The translations under genes and the position numbers were made by a program. Of a stretch of DNA of 8,245 nucleotides, positions 1 to 6,812 are shown piece by piece. A model generated the notes under the pieces. That model did not search any database. It was not told the origin of the DNA and worked only from the letters and a program-made list of their open reading frames with translations. The stretch lies in NCBI GenBank assembly GCA_027064085.1, contig JAMOQH010000132.1, positions 1 through 8,245 of the forward strand, written 5' to 3'. The DNA comes from a bacterium. GTDB lineage: Bacteria; UBP6; JAFGXH01. The number at the start of each line of letters is the position of its first letter. Position 1 is the first letter of the stretch.

Positions 1-4
1 ATTT

Positions 5-328
5 TTACTTCGGCTGTGCTGTGCTGTGCTGTGCTGTGCTGTGCTGTGCTGTGCTGTGCTGTGCTGTGCTGTGAACCATAATTTTCAAATTTCTCCATAT
101 GATAATATAAGTATTATACATAAGTTTATGTGTAACGACACCTTCTTTGTCATTCTTCCAGCCTTTTACAAAAGCAAACTCTCCACCTAAAGCAGTTTCT
201 AGAAGATATTCTCTTCCTTTTATAATTCTGATTTATTTACCTTCTGCAACCTCAGTTCCAACTCCAGCAGGTAAATAAAAAGCATACAAAGAATAATTCA
301 AGACTGTACTAAACAAGATATAAAAATT
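5..328 (-). pseudogene. Degraded gene remnant of unknown function, reading into the repeat
   Basis: One minus-strand frame (codons aligned to 71-73) reads like protein on both sides of a single TAA at 233-235. Before the stop it contains YAFYLPAGVGTEVAEGK. After it comes about 50 residues including LLETALGGEFAFVKGWKNDK, then the translated repeat (Ser-Thr-Ala-Gln-His units), then Pro-Lys and a TAA at 5-7. No convincing start codon or ribosome-binding site is visible, and the upstream limit given here is a guess. The Gly/Val/Lys-rich composition looks like a beta-rich globular domain, but I do not recognise the family. A sequencing error at 233-235 could make this an intact or phase-variable gene. 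The C-terminal repeat could also be a later insertion or expansion in a dead gene. Confidence 0.45.
13..72. repeat. Pentanucleotide tandem repeat (GCTGT)12
   Basis: Twelve perfect, uninterrupted copies of GCTGT (ACAGC on the other strand), plus one further matching G at base 73. At 60% GC the tract stands out from its very AT-rich surroundings. Neither strand can form a stop codon inside it: the plus strand cycles Ala-Val-Leu-Cys-Cys and the minus strand Ser-Thr-Ala-Gln-His. Because the unit is 5 bp, gain or loss of one copy shifts any reading frame crossing it. Long perfect pentamer tracts are known slippage sites behind phase variation in other bacteria. Here the minus-strand frame entering it is already interrupted, so a working switch is uncertain. 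Confidence 0.97.
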
Positions 329-342
329 TAAAATCTTTTCTA

Positions 343-371
343 TTGACAGCAATACTACTTTTATGTACACT
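343..371 (+). promoter_or_regulatory. Sigma-70-like promoter of the secreted protein gene
   Basis: A perfect -35 box TTGACA lies at 343-348. It is followed by a 17-bp spacer and TACACT at 366-371, which matches four of six -10 consensus bases. The sequence just upstream (about 310-342) is A/T-rich and could act as an UP element. Transcription would start near 378, leaving a leader of about 34 nt before the ATG at 412. Confidence 0.6.
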
Positions 372-411
372 CTGCGAGTTTTAAAGATTCACTATTTTTA
401 TGGAGTATAAA

Positions 412-2193
412 ATGGGAAAAAAACTTACTATTATCTTATTAAGTGTTTTAATGAGTAGCTCACTTTTTGCAGGATTTAACTGGGGTAGCAATTGTTCATC
501 TGGTGAGGGTAACTTTGAACAAAATATTGAAAGATATGCAAAAGTTGAAGTTGGTAGAATACCTATTGGTAAAAGGAATATCAAAATTAATCTTAATAGT
601 TTAGTTGATGCAGATATACAGTTATATGATGCTCAAACAAATGAAGCAATTATTGATTGGGAAAATGGATTAATTAATGAATCTACTGAAGTTACAAAAG
701 AATATAGAGGACTTAGTTATAAATATAGTGGTTATAATGGGGTAAATGGAGAATTAGGAAATGAATTTGTCGAAATACTTGGTGACACAAATAGAGAACT
801 AATTCTTTATGCTTATGGTTATAGAGCAGGTATTGCTAGTATGGAATATAGTTTTGGAGCTATCCCAACTTGTAATGAAATAGGAAATGGTGAGTTTTCA
901 CAATATATTCAAAGAAGTAGAACCGTTGTTGTTGGAGATATTCCTGTTGGAAAAACAAATATATTTATTGAATTAAAAGCTCGTCAAAATAAAGATGTTG
1001 ATGTTGTTTTAGTTGACAAGTTAACTGGTGAAGAAATTATTGCATGGCCAAATGGACTTATTAATGGCCCTACAGGAAAACAGATTACTTATCATGGAAT
1101 GCAAATTGAATATAGTGGATATAACGGTATAAACGGTAATTTAGGTCATGAAACTATAGCAATTACCGGTAAAGTAACCCGTGAACTTACAATGAAAGCA
1201 TTTGGTTATGTCGCAGGAACAGCAGACATCACTTATTTATGGGGACATGGAGTTGGTGAAACATGTACAAGAAACGAAGGATGTGCAATGGGTTTACTAT
1301 GTAAATCAGAAAACACAACTCCTAATGTTTGCCATACAAAAAACTGGTGCTTAAATGATAGTGCAGCCAATGAAAACTGTAGTAACATTCCTCATATTGC
1401 AACCCCTGGAAAATGGACTTGTCAAGAATTTCAATGTATATGGCAAAATACATGTCCTCTATATATGATTCCATTATGCCCTGAAGGAAGCCATAACGAA
1501 ATGACTACAGACAGTAATGGCTGTGATAAGCCTATTTGTACACCTAATGGAGCAGATTTACATGAAATGTGTGGCGGAATTGCAAATATCCAATGCCAAG
1601 AAGGTTTATATTGCTATATTTCAAGTAGTCATCCTGATGCTAGTGGTATATGTATAGATCAATCTTTACAACAAGGTGATGAATGTAGTAATGATTCTGA
1701 ATGTGAAGAAGGACTTTTATGTTCAAATTTTAATATTAACGATAAAGTTGTAGGTACAGATGTTATCCCTGCTGCCTTTTGTGAACCAGCATGGATGTTA
1801 AATGAATTTAGTAACTATAATGATGTTATTACAATTCATGCAAATGAATCAAAACAAACAAGCATTGGAGTATCTAATCTTGCAAGTGTTGGAATGAATG
1901 CATTTATTACAGTTAAACTTGACATGGGTAATAATACTCATATAGATGGCCTTACTTTTGAAGTAATTCCATATTCAGAAGGATACGATACAAGTTTTAG
2001 AGTTTCAATAATAGACCCCTCTAAGGTAACATTTGAAGATGGTGTTCTCACCATCACTAATTTACCAATAAATACTCCAGGAGATGACCAAGTTAATGGC
2101 CCATGGAGTTTAAAAATTACAAATATGAATCAACAAGGTCAAAGTGTAAGATTACAAGGCTGGAGTTTGAAATTATCAAGCCGTATGGATTAA
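412..2193 (+). CDS. Secreted multidomain protein: two beta repeats, Cys-rich region, P-domain-like C-terminus
   Basis: 593 residues from the start chosen here. The in-frame ATG at 400 lacks an upstream ribosome-binding site, while GGAG at 402-405 sits 6 nt before the ATG at 412 and gives a clean signal peptide (MGKK, hydrophobic core, SLFA cut before GFNW). Residues 28-153 and 154-284 are diverged copies of one domain: each begins at a Cys and shares I-P-[IV]-G-K, W-x-N-G-L-I-N, YSGYNG and R-E-L. They resemble pre-peptidase-type beta sandwiches. Residues 285-457 are rich in cysteines, with antistasin- or Dickkopf-like spacing (for example CGGIANIQCQEGLYC). About 465-593 resembles the P domain of proprotein convertases, with NGPWSLKIT near 562 and GWSLKL near 583. 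No catalytic domain is visible, so it is probably an exported binding or surface protein. Export is well supported, the role unknown. Confidence 0.85.
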   Translation: MGKKLTIILLSVLMSSSLFAGFNWGSNCSSGEGNFEQNIERYAKVEVGRIPIGKRNIKINLNSLVDADIQLYDAQTNEAIIDWENGLINESTEVTKEYRGLSYKYSGYNGVNGELGNEFVEILGDTNRELILYAYGYRAGIASMEYSFGAIPTCNEIGNGEFSQYIQRSRTVVVGDIPVGKTNIFIELKARQNKDVDVVLVDKLTGEEIIAWPNGLINGPTGKQITYHGMQIEYSGYNGINGNLGHETIAITGKVTRELTMKAFGYVAGTADITYLWGHGVGETCTRNEGCAMGLLCKSENTTPNVCHTKNWCLNDSAANENCSNIPHIATPGKWTCQEFQCIWQNTCPLYMIPLCPEGSHNEMTTDSNGCDKPICTPNGADLHEMCGGIANIQCQEGLYCYISSSHPDASGICIDQSLQQGDECSNDSECEEGLLCSNFNINDKVVGTDVIPAAFCEPAWMLNEFSNYNDVITIHANESKQTSIGVSNLASVGMNAFITVKLDMGNNTHIDGLTFEVIPYSEGYDTSFRVSIIDPSKVTFEDGVLTITNLPINTPGDDQVNGPWSLKITNMNQQGQSVRLQGWSLKLSSRMD

Positions 2194-2263
2194 TTTCATT
2201 TTTAATAATTTTTACAATTTTATTACTACTTAATAATTACAAAATACAAGACAAAGAATAAAG

Positions 2264-2297
2264 ATATTGTTGAAATTAATCAATATTTCCCTATAAT
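2264..2297 (+). promoter_or_regulatory. Strong sigma-70-like promoter of the lipoprotein gene with flanking dyad
   Basis: TTGAAA (2270-2275), a 16-bp spacer and a perfect TATAAT (2292-2297) form one of the best promoter matches in the window. An inverted repeat, ATATTG (2264-2269) and CAATAT (2281-2286), brackets the -35 box with 11 bp between the arms, a spacing compatible with a dimeric repressor. The promoter call rests on consensus match; the operator reading is inference, because A/T-rich dyads arise easily by chance. Confidence 0.7.
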
Positions 2298-2302
2298 ACA
2301 TT

Positions 2303-2320
2303 AAATAAATATATTTATTT
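2303..2320. repeat. Perfect 18-bp palindrome at the predicted transcription start
   Basis: AAATAAATATATTTATTT reads identically on both strands. It starts 6 bp after the -10 box and so covers the expected start site of the lipoprotein transcript. That is a natural place for a repressor to bind, but the palindrome consists only of A and T, so chance or DNA-bending roles are also possible. Confidence 0.6.
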
Positions 2321-2341
2321 TAATCAAAAATGATTAAAATA
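2316..2341 (+). other. 11-bp hairpin in the lipoprotein mRNA leader
   Basis: The arms TATTTTAATCA (2316-2326) and TGATTAAAATA (2331-2341) are perfectly complementary around an AAAA loop. They lie within the predicted 68-nt leader, ending about 18 nt before the AGGAG. It shares its left arm with the preceding palindrome, so the two structures exclude each other in RNA. No U-run follows directly, so it is not a typical terminator. It may stabilise the mRNA or be part of an operator. Confidence 0.55.
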
Positions 2342-2371
2342 GAGAAAATAAACAATTTTAGGAGAAGTTTT

Positions 2372-4408
2372 ATGAAATTAATTATTATTTTATTAGCAGT
2401 ATTGCTCTTTATATCATGCAGTGATGACAATAATAGTAATCATGACAATAATAAACCAAAGGAAAAAAGTTACTCTGTAACAATAACTCCCGACCTAACC
2501 CAAATTTTACCAAACCAAATAACTAAATTTGCCCTTGTAAAAACACCAAACTGGCTTAGAGCAAAATTTTTAGATAAATTAAATTCACTTAAAGCATTAG
2601 AAGAAGATAAATACCCTACAAACCACCCTGCTCCTCCAGAAAATGTAACTAATCCTAAGAATTATTTTTCTAATCTTATCTTAGAAATTCAAGATAAAGA
2701 AATTATAGATGAAATTGTTTATCAAATTGTAATTACTCCTAATAATGAGTTAACTAGTTTTAATTTTAGAATAGAGCTATTTATAGAAAACGCTAAATCT
2801 ATTTATCAAATTGCAGATGAGTTAAAATATGTTAATATTTTTGAGGGCGAAAATTATACAACTCTTAAATATAAAATAGATGATGGAACAGGTAACATTA
2901 TAGATTATGAGCTACCGTATTATTACTATTATAATTATGTTCTTCCACTTGTAATTGATGATAATTCATCTTTTTATGTTACCGCAAATACAGGGGATTT
3001 TCATGAAAAAGGAGAAACTTCCCATGAAGGAAAGATGTGGAGAGATTACATTTATAATCATAAAAAAGAAGGAAGACCGTCTTTAAAAGAGTTACTTGCA
3101 GACAAAGAAGTTTTATGGAGACATAAATCTAATTTTTGGGGCCATTATGACACCGAAAGATGGACAAATGGCTATAAAGATGCTGATTTTAATTTGGATA
3201 ATCAAGTTGAAAAAGTAGATGCTTTTTTAGCTGAAGCATATTCCAATCAAGGAGCAATTGGTAGTGTTATAGAATGGATGATGAAAAATATGATTTTTGG
3301 AGCAAAAGGAAAACGACCTGTTGAACCAGCAGAAATTTTTACTTGGGGCTGGGGTAACTGTGGAGAATGGGGAGATTTAACAACAGCTTCTATGAGAACT
3401 GCGTTAATTCCAACAACAGTTGTTTCAACTTCCATAGATGACCATGTTTGGAATGAATTTTTTGATGGTCAGTGGCATAATATTGAGCCATACCACCCTT
3501 TTATTGACTATCAGTATTACGATAAAGACATTGCAAGCGAACATGAAGATATCAACGGTTTTGGTTGGCAGGCCCACATGACTACAAGGGCTAGAGCCGA
3601 TGGATTAATGGAAGATGTTATTGATAGATATTCTGGTTACGGAACATTAAATTTAACAGTAAAAGATAAAAATGGAAAGCCATTAGATGATTCTATTATT
3701 TTAATATATGGACAAGGAGACTTAAGAGAAGAAGGCCAATTAAGTTTAGGCTTAGTAACTTATACTGATATTTTTGGAAATGCAACTATAAATTTAGGAG
3801 ACAATAGAGCTTTTTGGGGAATTGTTTACACTCCATTTGGTTCCTACCCTATTGATGATAACGAAGTTTATAAAATTATGGATAATGTAGAAATAGATAA
3901 TAATTACACATGGGATATTGTAATTGATGGTGAAAAAGAAGTTTTTACACCTAAAACAACGGAGATTTCTTCAAAAGAAAATAAACTTAAATTAAATTTT
4001 AATTTAAATAATTTAACTTCTTATTCTAAGGGCTATAATATCTGGAAAGGAGATAATTTTTTAATAAAAAATAAAATTTTAGTAAATAATTTATCTATTA
4101 TGGTTTTAAATGAAGAGAATTATCAAAAATTTAAAAATAATGAAAATCCAGAAACAGAAACCAAAGAAGAAATAAAAGCCCTTTATTCTTTTTCAGACAC
4201 TAACCAAGGAGGATTTGATTTACCAATAACAAAAGATAAATTATATTTTGTTATTGCAAATAAAAATAATCTAAGAACATCTTTTTGGGCTAATTTAGAA
4301 GTTTCATTTAATACAAATAATCAAGAAATAAAAAAATACAATTCTGAAGTTTATATTAGTCCTAATAAATCATTTATTATTGAATTTACCACAGAAGAAC
4401 TAAATTAA
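2372..4408 (+). CDS. Lipoprotein with transglutaminase-like domain
   Basis: 678 residues. The upstream in-frame ATG at 2330 lies inside a leader hairpin and is rejected. The ATG at 2372 has AGGAG at 2360-2364 (7-nt spacing) and begins a lipoprotein signal, MKLIIILLAVLLFISC, with the lipid-modified Cys at 16 and a polar SDDNN linker after it. Residues 17 to about 290 match nothing I recognise. About 300-380 is a transglutaminase-like (papain-fold) core: Cys330 in WGNCGEWG, His358 in DDHVWNEFF, and W-H-N-I-E-P, where Glu372 stands in the place usually held by the catalytic Asp. Asp379 lies nearby. About 413-510 looks like a carboxypeptidase-regulatory or Ig-type beta domain (LTVKDKNGKPL). The rest is probably beta-rich. 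Likely tethered to a membrane and facing outward. It could act as a cysteine protease or amidase, a cross-linker, or an inactive binder. Confidence 0.87.
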   Translation: MKLIIILLAVLLFISCSDDNNSNHDNNKPKEKSYSVTITPDLTQILPNQITKFALVKTPNWLRAKFLDKLNSLKALEEDKYPTNHPAPPENVTNPKNYFSNLILEIQDKEIIDEIVYQIVITPNNELTSFNFRIELFIENAKSIYQIADELKYVNIFEGENYTTLKYKIDDGTGNIIDYELPYYYYYNYVLPLVIDDNSSFYVTANTGDFHEKGETSHEGKMWRDYIYNHKKEGRPSLKELLADKEVLWRHKSNFWGHYDTERWTNGYKDADFNLDNQVEKVDAFLAEAYSNQGAIGSVIEWMMKNMIFGAKGKRPVEPAEIFTWGWGNCGEWGDLTTASMRTALIPTTVVSTSIDDHVWNEFFDGQWHNIEPYHPFIDYQYYDKDIASEHEDINGFGWQAHMTTRARADGLMEDVIDRYSGYGTLNLTVKDKNGKPLDDSIILIYGQGDLREEGQLSLGLVTYTDIFGNATINLGDNRAFWGIVYTPFGSYPIDDNEVYKIMDNVEIDNNYTWDIVIDGEKEVFTPKTTEISSKENKLKLNFNLNNLTSYSKGYNIWKGDNFLIKNKILVNNLSIMVLNEENYQKFKNNENPETETKEEIKALYSFSDTNQGGFDLPITKDKLYFVIANKNNLRTSFWANLEVSFNTNNQEIKKYNSEVYISPNKSFIIEFTTEELN

Positions 4409-4472
4409 AAAATTAAATAACTAAAACTTATTTTATTCAAAAAGTATAAACCCACGGCAGTGAAGGAGATAA
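4409..4472. other. Convergent spacer between lipoprotein and helicase genes
   Basis: Two genes end toward each other across 64 bp. The only hairpin I can draw is AAATAA (4415-4420) with TTATTT (4428-4433), an all-A/T stem of 6 bp that is too weak to call a terminator. A small GC-richer island at about 4450-4468 includes an isolated GAAGGAG with no start codon behind it. No gene is visible. Confidence 0.6.
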
Positions 4473-6488
4473 TTAAAAATCAAATAATTTTTCTAAATTA
4501 TTCATTACTGCACCTTTAACCTCTTCTAAAGGCACATCACTTTTACCATCGGTATAATCTATCCATTTTATTATTTCAGGTGGAATTTCATCTAAAAACC
4601 TTGATAACTCATAATGAAAAGCATTACCGTTCATGATTTTATTTTCTATCGCAGTCATTATAAGCTCTTTTTTAGCCCTTGTAATTGCAACATAACACAA
4701 TCTTCTCTCTTCTTCTAAGTCTGTTCTTTTTTTAGTATCTAAAGACCTTTGATGGGGTAATATCCCCTCGTTAAAACCTAATAAAAATACATAAGGAAAC
4801 TCTAAACCTTTTGACGCATGAATAGAAAGTAAAGTTACTTCATCAACCTCTTCTTCATTTTTAGCACTATCAGGCTCAAGTGCAAATTTTATTAAATATT
4901 CTTCAAGAGTAATATTAGCTTTTGTAATATACTTTACCATTCCTTCAATAAATAAAATTAAATTCCTTTTTTTAGCATTTGCAACTTTATCAGACTTGCT
5001 TTCATTATTTAGTTGCTCTACAAATTTAATTTCATCTACAAAATTATATAATTCTTTTTCACTTACTATATTATTTAAAATTTTATCATATTTTTTTATT
5101 AAATCTAAGAAAGTTTTTATTCCATCTTGAGTTTTTTTAGCAATTCCTAATTTATAAGCATCTTTTAAAGCATTAAAAAATGTTTTTTTATTATTATGAG
5201 CATATTCTGATATTTTTTGTATAGTAGTTGAACCTATTCCTCTTGTTGGATAATTGATAATTCTTTTTAAATGTATTTCATCATTTGGAAAAACAAGCAT
5301 AATTAAATAACTCATAAAATCTTTTATCTCTTTACGATTATAAAAATCCAAACTTCCAACTACTTTATATGGAATTTCTCTTTCTTTTAGCTTTAATTCA
5401 ACCACTCTTGATTGATGATTACTTCTATACATAATTGCAATATCTTTTGGTTTGATATCTTTTCTTAAATAAGATTGTATCTTTTCTGCAACTTTATTTG
5501 CTTCATGTTCTGGGTCTTCAAGTAAATATAATTTTATCTTTTCACCCTTTCCTAAGTTAGAAAACAAAGTTTTTTTATTTCTTACTGAGTTTTTAGCAAT
5601 AACAGAATTTGCTGCATGAATTATATTTTCTGTTGAACGATAATTTTGCTGTAGTTTTACTTCTTTTGCATTTTTATATTGAGTAGCAAACTGTAAAATA
5701 TTACCAACATTTGCCCCCCTAAAACCATAAATAGATTGATCATCATCTCCAACAACACAAATATTTTGATTATCATTAATAATATGATTAATAAACTGAA
5801 ATTGTATATCATTAGTATCCTGATATTCATCTATCATGATATAATTAAACCTTTTTTGGTATTTCTTTTTGATATTTTCAAAATTTTCAAAAATCAAAAC
5901 AGGCTTTAATAATAAGTCAGAAAAATCTACTGCTCCAAATATTCTCATATACTCTTCATAGTGTTCATATACTTTTTGAGCCAACATCATTTCTTCTGTT
6001 ATATTTTCTGTTGGAAAAGTTTGTGGAGTTATTTTATTAGATTTAGCTTCTAAAATTATATATTGAATTCGCCTTACAATATAAGCTTCAACTTTATCTA
6101 TTTTATACCTTTCTTTTAAAATTGTTTTAATAACTCTTTCGATATCACTATCTGCATATATTACAAAGTTTTTCTGTATTCCCAACTTTAAGCCATCTTC
6201 CCTTAATATCCTAACTCCAAGAGCATGAAAAGTAGAAACAGTTAGTTTTTTCACTGTTTCATTGCCTAAAAGTTCAGATAATCTTTCACGCATTTCTCTA
6301 GCTGCTTTATTAGTAAAAGTAACAGCTAATATTTTATTTGGATATATACCATTGTTAATCATATGAGCAATTCTGTAAGTAATAACTCTCGTTTTACCAC
6401 TTCCTGCACCTGCTAAAACTAAGACAGGACCTTTTATAGTTTCAACAGCCTCTCTCTGTGACTTGTTTAACGATGATAAATTTACCAT
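4473..6488 (-). CDS. Rep/PcrA/UvrD-type superfamily 1A DNA helicase
   Basis: 671 residues: an ATP-driven 3'-to-5' single-strand DNA translocase and helicase of replication restart and repair. The motif set is complete. Q motif Gln11; Walker A GAGSGKT at 27-33 with Lys32; motif Ia TFTNKAAREM; motif II DEYQD at 220-224; motif III VGDDDQSIYGFRGA; motif IV QQNYRSTENI; motif V SIHASKGLEFPYV; motif VI YVAITRAKKE with Arg604. The length equals E. coli Rep (about 673) and is shorter than typical PcrA or UvrD, whose extended C-terminal tail is missing here. Rep-like is therefore the best label, though the paralogues are hard to separate by eye. GGAG lies 5 nt before the ATG. It is transcribed alone, divergent from the cold-shock gene and convergent with the lipoprotein gene. 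Confidence 0.95.
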   Translation of the reverse strand: MVNLSSLNKSQREAVETIKGPVLVLAGAGSGKTRVITYRIAHMINNGIYPNKILAVTFTNKAAREMRERLSELLGNETVKKLTVSTFHALGVRILREDGLKLGIQKNFVIYADSDIERVIKTILKERYKIDKVEAYIVRRIQYIILEAKSNKITPQTFPTENITEEMMLAQKVYEHYEEYMRIFGAVDFSDLLLKPVLIFENFENIKKKYQKRFNYIMIDEYQDTNDIQFQFINHIINDNQNICVVGDDDQSIYGFRGANVGNILQFATQYKNAKEVKLQQNYRSTENIIHAANSVIAKNSVRNKKTLFSNLGKGEKIKLYLLEDPEHEANKVAEKIQSYLRKDIKPKDIAIMYRSNHQSRVVELKLKEREIPYKVVGSLDFYNRKEIKDFMSYLIMLVFPNDEIHLKRIINYPTRGIGSTTIQKISEYAHNNKKTFFNALKDAYKLGIAKKTQDGIKTFLDLIKKYDKILNNIVSEKELYNFVDEIKFVEQLNNESKSDKVANAKKRNLILFIEGMVKYITKANITLEEYLIKFALEPDSAKNEEEVDEVTLLSIHASKGLEFPYVFLLGFNEGILPHQRSLDTKKRTDLEEERRLCYVAITRAKKELIMTAIENKIMNGNAFHYELSRFLDEIPPEIIKWIDYTDGKSDVPLEEVKGAVMNNLEKLFDF

Positions 6489-6513
6489 TTTAACTCCATA
6501 ATCTTAGAAAGAT

Positions 6514-6541
6514 ATAATAACATTTTTTATCTTTAAATCAA
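6514..6541 (-). promoter_or_regulatory. Extended -10 promoter of the helicase gene
   Basis: Reading the minus strand, TTGATT (6536-6541) is followed by a 16-bp spacer and TATTAT (6514-6519). TG is placed one base before the -10 box, giving the extended form TGTTATTAT. This leaves a short leader of about 20 nt before the helicase ATG. Confidence 0.55.
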
Positions 6542-6548
6542 ATTGATA

Positions 6549-6574
6549 TTTTAAATTTAGAAATAAATTTAAAA
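6549..6574. repeat. AT-only inverted repeat between divergent promoters
   Basis: TTTTAAATTT (6549-6558) and AAATTTAAAA (6565-6574) are exact reverse complements around 6 nt. The element lies just upstream of the helicase promoter and about 90 bp upstream of the cold-shock promoter. It could be a shared regulator site, but such repeats are common by chance in DNA this AT-rich. Confidence 0.5.
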
Positions 6575-6665
6575 ACAATTTTCTATGGACTAATTTTTAA
6601 AATATAGCTTAAAAAGATTTAAAAAAACTTTTTTATTAAAAATTATAAATTTTAAATTAAAAAGT

Positions 6666-6694
6666 TTGACAATTCGTGATTTTAGTAATACTAT
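6666..6694 (+). promoter_or_regulatory. Cold-shock gene promoter with UP-like A/T tracts
   Basis: A perfect -35 TTGACA (6666-6671) is followed by a 17-bp spacer and TACTAT (6689-6694, four of six -10 bases). The roughly 60 bp upstream are nearly pure A and T in short tracts, as in UP elements of strong promoters. Transcription would start near 6701 and produce a leader of about 112 nt before the cold-shock ATG. Confidence 0.7.
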
Positions 6695-6723
6695 GTCACA
6701 TCTGTTGTAATTTAGCAATAGAA

Positions 6724-6791
6724 GCCTAAATAGATTTTAAGAAACTCTATTTTGAGACGGTGGACTCATAGGCGTAATATTATTACCCACC
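6724..6791 (+). ncRNA. Structured 5' leader of the cold-shock mRNA: three-way junction with pseudoknot
   Basis: All pairings are read directly from the sequence. P1 is GCCUA (6724-6728) with UAGGC (6769-6773). It encloses P2, AAUAGA (6729-6734) with UCUAUU (6746-6751), and P3, UGAG (6753-6756) with CUCA (6765-6768). Only U6752 is unpaired at the junction. P4, GUAAU (6774-6778) with AUUAC (6782-6786), follows at once. GGUGG in the P3 loop (6759-6763) is complementary to CCACC (6787-6791), directly after P4, forming a 5-bp pseudoknot. It ends 11 nt before the AAGAAGG ribosome-binding region. I do not recognise a known riboswitch class. A temperature sensor, a ligand-binding leader or a processed small RNA are all possible. 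The folding is by hand, without energies. Confidence 0.6.
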
Positions 6792-6812
6792 ATAATATTT
6801 TAAGAAGGTAAA

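Noticed and set aside
13-72. Tandem repeat as a CRISPR array
   Set aside because: The units are 5 bp with no spacers; this is a microsatellite.
2-190. Plus-strand open frame through the GCTGT repeat ending at TAA 188-190
   Set aside because: Outside the repeat its translation is low-complexity and not protein-like, while the minus-strand frame looks like a real domain. It cannot be fully excluded because the left side is missing.
400-411. Upstream ATG at 400 as start of the secreted protein
   Set aside because: No ribosome-binding site precedes it, whereas GGAG at 402-405 is ideally placed for the ATG at 412, which also gives a normal signal peptide.
381-584. 67-residue minus-strand open frame
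   Set aside because: It overlaps the promoter, start and signal peptide of the secreted protein gene on the other strand, has no ribosome-binding site and no recognisable domain; a shadow frame.
2330-2371. Upstream ATG at 2330 as start of the lipoprotein
   Set aside because: It sits inside a leader hairpin, lacks a ribosome-binding site and would bury the lipoprotein signal; AGGAG precedes the ATG at 2372.
3247-3435. 62-residue minus-strand open frame
   Set aside because: It lies wholly antisense to the transglutaminase-like core, whose motifs prove the plus strand is coding.
4415-4433. Hairpin between the convergent genes as a bidirectional terminator
   Set aside because: Six A-U pairs with a 7-nt loop are too weak to support the call.
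4450-4470. GAAGGAG near 4462-4468 as the ribosome-binding site of a small gene
   Set aside because: No start codon follows at a usable distance and the next bases are the helicase 3' end on the other strand.
6701-6812. Cold-shock leader as a 6S RNA or a known riboswitch
   Set aside because: The region is too short for a typical 6S RNA, and I cannot match it to the consensus of purine, THF, glycine, ZTP or fluoride riboswitches from memory; left as unassigned.
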